Shown: positions 60,068 through 64,000 of the stretch, piece after piece | Layout: every line of letters begins with the position of its first letter | How positions within the stretch are numbered: position 1 is the first letter of the stretch | Assembly: GCA_025403435.1 (NCBI GenBank) | Contig: CM046345.1 | Coordinates: 16,286,160 to 16,350,159, forward strand | DNA length: 64,000 nucleotides | Origin: Artocarpus heterophyllus | Taxonomy: Eukaryota > Streptophyta > Magnoliopsida > Rosales > Moraceae | Direction of reading: 5' to 3' | The notes under the pieces: model-generated | The model's database searches: none | What the model was told of the DNA's origin: nothing | Seen by the model: only the letters and a program-made list of their open reading frames with translations | Program-made: the position numbers and the translations under genes

Positions 60068-61070
60068 CAAAGAGCTAAATTTTTTTCCAGAAAATGTGCA
60101 GTTTTTGGTGCAGTTTTAATTTTATTTTTGGGACAATTTTAAGAAACATTAAATTTGGATATGACTATAAATATGAAGTATTCGATTTATACGGGATTAA
60201 AGACTTACAGATAGGCATTACTTGAAGAATGATACAGCTTTAGAATTCAAGGATGAAGAATTGATAAAATATTTCGATTATTCTCTTGTAATCTTTATTT
60301 TCTATTCTCTCGGGTGGAACCATAATATTACGGTTATTATTTTGCTTGTAGCTTTGCTTAATTGCTTTACTTGTCTGCACTATAATATGATTTGCCATGT
60401 ATATTGATAACATGCCATATAGAATAGGGAGTGCTGCATATATCAAAATTGTTCATGCATGTCTCATAAAATAAAACCTTGATTTCAAAAGATTGAGTGG
60501 GAGAAGGTTTTCGAAGGGAGAACCTAAGGCCTCCATCGTTCGTCCATAGGAAGAACATGGTGGTCTCGACCCCTAGGAAGGGATTTCTATCATGTATCAG
60601 ATTGGATCTCCGAGAGGATAAGGCATTTTAGCATGATTTATGATTGCACACCCCTAGGTGGTAATTATAAATTATGGATAAATAAACACTCATGTTAATT
60701 TTACTATTAACCTCCCCTAGGAGCTCTGTTAATAAAATTAATGGCCAAAGAAATGATTATTAATATATGCTAGATCATATGGGTCCTAGGAGGCATATAT
60801 TAATCAGGAGGGGATCTGTGTTCCTGATTGAATTTGGCATGACTCCCCTAGGAGCTTGTTGAATTTTGAGTTGGGAATTATTGTTGTAAAGTTGTGATAT
60901 TTTAAGGTTTTGACAGATAAACACATTTGTATAATTGTGTTATCTTACTAAATTATTATGATATGTTTGCTTATATCTGGTATATGATTCGTTATTGTAG
61001 ATTAAAAATATCTAAAAATGCTTTATCTTCTATACTTGACAAAAACCAATTAACCGAAGAGAATTATAAT
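60068..61070 (+). other. Rest of the copia 5' leader
   Basis: About 1 kb without coding signal, colinear from about 60675 with 47035-47400 (CCTAGGAGCTCTGTTAATAA, GGCCAAAG). Confidence 0.6.
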
Positions 61071-62047
61071 GATTGAAAACGGAACCTAGATATCGTCCTC
61101 TCCTTTGAGAAACTAAAATTTGTGCTGACAACCCCTTGTCCTCCCGAGCCTAGGGGAGACTCCACTAATGAACATTTCCAAGCGTACGATCGCTGGAAAG
61201 ATGTAAACCATCAGGCCCATTGCTATATTATGGCTAGCATGAATAACGTGCTGCAAGCTCAACATCAGGATTATGAGACTGCGAAGCAGATCTTGGATAA
61301 TCTTGATGACATGTTTGGAGGCCAAACCCTAACAAATTGACAAGGAGCGCTTCGAAAACTCTTGAACTGTAAGCAGAGACCAGGAACATCTATAAAGGAG
61401 CACATGATGTTAGTCATGGGTTACCTTACTGAGCTTAAACCAATGGAGCCGACATCGATGCTGAAACTTAGATGACTATGGTATTTGAGACTCCGTCAAA
61501 GGAATTTATTCCGTTTAGAGCTACAGTTAATTTGAGCAATAGGCGGGATATGACCTTAACAGAATTGATGAAATAGTTACAAGAGTTCAAACTGTTGATC
61601 AGGGAGTCTCCTGTGAGTGGAGAGGCTAACTTGGCAGCTGCTTCCGGCGCCAATCTAAATTCAGGGATTACAAAGAAACAACAGGGCAAGAACAAGAAGT
61701 CTTCTATTCCTACTAACAACAAGAGCAAGAAGAAGAAAAAGAAGAAGAACCCAAAAAAGCTTAAGTGTTTTTTCTGCGGGAAGGTCGGGTATATAAGAAG
61801 CATTGCAAGGACTTCTTTTCCAAATGAGGTAGGTGTGATCTTTTGTATTTAGAAACTTATTTAGTTGAAGAATCCAGTGACATTTGGGTCATAGATTCTT
61901 GTGTAACTAATCATGTTTGTGTTTCTCTACAGGGGTTCAAAGAAACATAAAGTCTACTACATGAAGATTTCACGCTTCGGATGGGCGATTGATTCGTAGT
62001 GTTGGCTAAAGCAGTGGGAGATATCAATCTTTATTTTGATAATTATA
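61071..62047 (+). pseudogene. Degenerate copia gag and start of pol
   Basis: ASMNNVLQAQHQDYETAKQ (about 61232) is copia gag. The zinc knuckle near 61767 keeps CFFCGK but has lost the His and is then frameshifted. The protease remnant VIDSCVTNHVCVSL follows at about 61890. Sequence matching the start of the pre-integrase region ends abruptly at 62047. Confidence 0.85.
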
Positions 62048-62302
62048 AGAGAGTCACTTAAAGAAATAGTTGTACATGTGAGCCTACACTCACTCCGATC
62101 GTAGATAAAGAATAGCAAAGAAGGCCAGTTGGTTGAGGTTCTTCTGGAATATTACTTCTTTTTACTGATTGAGGAAGCTTTTCGGTATTTACAAGGTTAA
62201 TAAGATCTGGTTAATTTACGCATATAGCGTGTTAAACTTATGTTTTAAAAAATACTCTGATATAAAAGTTTTAAAATTTCACTGCGTACTATTTTTCTAA
62301 CA
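62048..62302 (+). repeat. Remaining 3' end of the 3' LTR
   Basis: GAGAGTCACTTAAAG to TTTTTCTAACA matches the last 250 bp of the 5' LTR from about 59101. It is followed by the target-site copy AAATA. Confidence 0.9.
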
Positions 62303-62307
62303 AAATA

Positions 62308-63221
62308 AACCGTGACTTATTTGACAAGTTGGAAGTAAACTTTTAATTTTTGATTTTGAGACCTTAATTCTTATCCATTAATTGATGTTCCTCGCGACCA
62401 AAGATTGTTTATCTAAGGTCTTTCATTACCAAAGATCGTTAATTAAAGGTCTCAAGTGTTAAATGTAAAACTTTTAACTATCCAATTTAAAAATAATAAA
62501 AAGATTAGGGTGCTGATAAAAATAGTACATGATATGAAAACAAGAATAAACCTTTTCCCAAAGAAAAAGAAAAAAAAAAAAAGGAACATGCAAGTTCAAC
62601 ATTTTTTTACTTCCTTTTGTGTTGAAACGGAACACTTTTACTTTTACTTGGTAGTTAATCATTTCTATAAATTTTTCCACCAAAAAATCACGTCCAAAGA
62701 TGTGCGTAGAAGTAATAATCCAATCGTAAACATTCTTTACACTGCTTGTGCTGTCTTTAGGATATTCTCCCTTTCCGTTGCAACGTGCAGTTCTCACATT
62801 CCAGTTTGTACAGAAAAATCCATGCAGGGTTTAACGTTTTCTTCTCATTTATTTCGCCTTTTCAAGATGCCTTTTACTGCGTAGTGAACTCGTCACTGCT
62901 GACGTAAAAGTCACTACTTTTCCTCAGTCTTCTCATCACTCTCATTTACGACCGTGAGCCACCAGTCCACAAATGCAATTTCTTTTTCTTCAAAAAATAG
63001 ACAAAAAAAAAAGTGCATTTTGTCCTCTATTATCTTTCTGTTCACCAATTACAGCATAACATGAAATTTCACGTCATAATTTTTTAACTCGTTTTTTCAT
63101 TCAACCCTGTTTACCAAACATTATGTGTGTGTGTACCATAATAGACTCACATGCTATCAAAGTACAACCTCAAGCATTACAACTCCCAGGAGAAAAGGGC
63201 AAAACCCAGTGGCAAGCAACC
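62308..63221 (+). promoter_or_regulatory. Upstream region of the UGT89-like gene
   Basis: Unique spacer with a purine-rich run at about 62561-62582 and a pyrimidine-rich stretch. No TATA box can be chosen with confidence. No other gene is seen. Confidence 0.4.
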
Positions 63222-64000
63222 ATGAAAAAAGAAAGCACCCACCTTTTGGTCTTCCCATTCCCTGCACAGGGCCACATGATACCCCTCCTGGACTTCACCC
63301 ACAACATCATTAGATCCCATCCAACCGGCCAAATCGCCATCACCATCCTCGTTACGCCCAAGAACCTCCCTCTCCTCAACCAACTCTTGTCCGTACACCC
63401 TTCCATCCAAACACTTGTCTTGCCTTTCCCTTCCACCTCTTCCATTCCCTCCGGCGCTGAGAACTTCAAGGACTTAGCGCCGACTTCCATCCTCGCCATG
63501 ATCCGAGCCCTCGTTGGGCTCCACGACCCCCTTATCCAATGGTTCCGGTCCCACCCCTCGCCACCTGTCGCCATCCTGTCCGACATGTTCCTGGGGTGGA
63601 CCCACCGCCTCGCCGTTGATCTGGGCATTCGCCGGATCGTTTTCTCTCCGTCCGGGGCTCTAGCTCTCTCCGTCTTGCACTCGATGTGGCGGAACTTGCC
63701 CGCCAGACAAGACCCTAACGACGAAAACGAGTTCGTTTCGTTTGATGACGTTCCGAATTGTCCGAAATACCCTTGGTGCCAGCTCTCGTCGCTGTACCGG
63801 AGCTACGTGGAGGGAGACCCAGATGGGGAATTTCTCAAAGATGGGATTCTCGGAAACATCGCGAGCTGGGGACTCGTGGTGAACTCGTTTGGTGACATGG
63901 AAGAGGTTTACTTGAAGCATCTGAGGAAACAATTGGGCCATAGTCGTGTTTGGGCCGTTGGGCCTGTTCAGCCCATGGTTGACGGAAGAGGTGAGAAGAA
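63222..64000 (+). CDS. UGT89-type UDP-glycosyltransferase (N-terminal part, continues off the right edge)
   Basis: 259 codons are open to the window edge with no stop. The start at 63222 is the first ATG and gives MKKESTHLLVFPFPAQGHMI, the usual start of plant family-1 glycosyltransferases. Catalytic His18 sits in FPAQGHMIP and the partner Asp121 in AILSDMFLGW. Further family phrases are TILVTPKNLP, LPFPSTSSIPSG, SLYRSYVEGDP and WGLVVNSFGDME. By recall these are closest to the UGT89B1/89A group, cytosolic enzymes that move sugar from a UDP-sugar to hydroxyls of flavonoids or benzoates. The acceptor and sugar cannot be read from this half, because the PSPG sugar-nucleotide motif lies beyond the edge. 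The coding region is clearly GC-richer than the spacer. No defects are seen. Confidence 0.92.
   Translation, partial: MKKESTHLLVFPFPAQGHMIPLLDFTHNIIRSHPTGQIAITILVTPKNLPLLNQLLSVHPSIQTLVLPFPSTSSIPSGAENFKDLAPTSILAMIRALVGLHDPLIQWFRSHPSPPVAILSDMFLGWTHRLAVDLGIRRIVFSPSGALALSVLHSMWRNLPARQDPNDENEFVSFDDVPNCPKYPWCQLSSLYRSYVEGDPDGEFLKDGILGNIASWGLVVNSFGDMEEVYLKHLRKQLGHSRVWAVGPVQPMVDGRGEK

Larger units (their letters stand above)
57333..62302 (+). mobile_element. Internally deleted Ty1/copia element with 2-kb LTR, TSD AAATA
   Basis: Full 5' LTR, primer-binding site, long leader, gag and the start of pol, then a deletion running from pol into the 3' LTR so that only its last 250 bp remain. Both outer flanks are AAATA (57328-57332, 62303-62307), so the deletion arose after a normal insertion. 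Confidence 0.93.

Noticed and set aside
63170..63628. Minus-strand reading frames across the UGT start
   Set aside because: Antisense shadows of the GC-rich glycosyltransferase coding sequence.

Overview
The window looks like nuclear DNA of a flowering plant, probably a eudicot. The genes have GT-AG introns, the proteins have plant-specific architectures (UGT89-type glycosyltransferase, gamma-type PI4-kinase with a ubiquitin-like domain, RING+PHD protein), and the spacers are AT-rich and packed with plant-type LTR retrotransposons and MITEs. I cannot fix the species from sequence alone. No database search was run; family names rest on recognised motifs.

Four host genes are supported. (1) 179-3361 (-): the 5' part of a SNF2 helicase of the CHR10/ALC1-like type, eight exons including an 8-nt microexon, running off the left edge. 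(2) 34487-36322 (+): a complete, intronless-CDS phosphatidylinositol 4-kinase gamma, probably with a spliced 5' leader. (3) 37121-41439 (-): a complete three-exon nuclear-type RING+PHD protein, convergent with the kinase. (4) 63222 to the right edge (+): the N-terminal half of a UGT89-type glycosyltransferase. They do not form an evident pathway; they are ordinary euchromatic genes separated by transposon-filled spacers.

The rest is layered mobile DNA. 3514-9042 holds a MITE split by an internally deleted Ty3/gypsy element (4058-7069, TSD AACAA), MITE relics and a TIR element with a GC-rich core. 9192-10035 is a probable Tat-type LTR. 10607-16960 is a decayed full-length Ty1/copia element. 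20636-25070 has long-TIR elements and a hAT-type MITE whose empty site survives next door in a tandem copy. 29052-32163 is a 3.1-kb solo LTR (TSD CAGGC). Two long-TIR elements sit in intron 1 of the RING+PHD gene. 42733-62302 is dominated by one Ty1/copia family with 2,021-bp LTRs: a solo LTR (TSD CTATT), an inverted partial LTR, a heavily decayed copy split by another 3.0-kb solo LTR (50235-53267, TSD AGTTC), and an internally deleted copy (57333-62302, TSD AAATA).

The most unusual signal is a short quasi-palindrome, TCGGC-NN-GCCGA. It recurs in clusters of 3-8 copies at roughly 20-bp spacing in two apparently unrelated LTR-retrotransposon families: the 3.1-kb solo LTR, and both the LTRs and the 5' leader of the 2-kb-LTR copia family.
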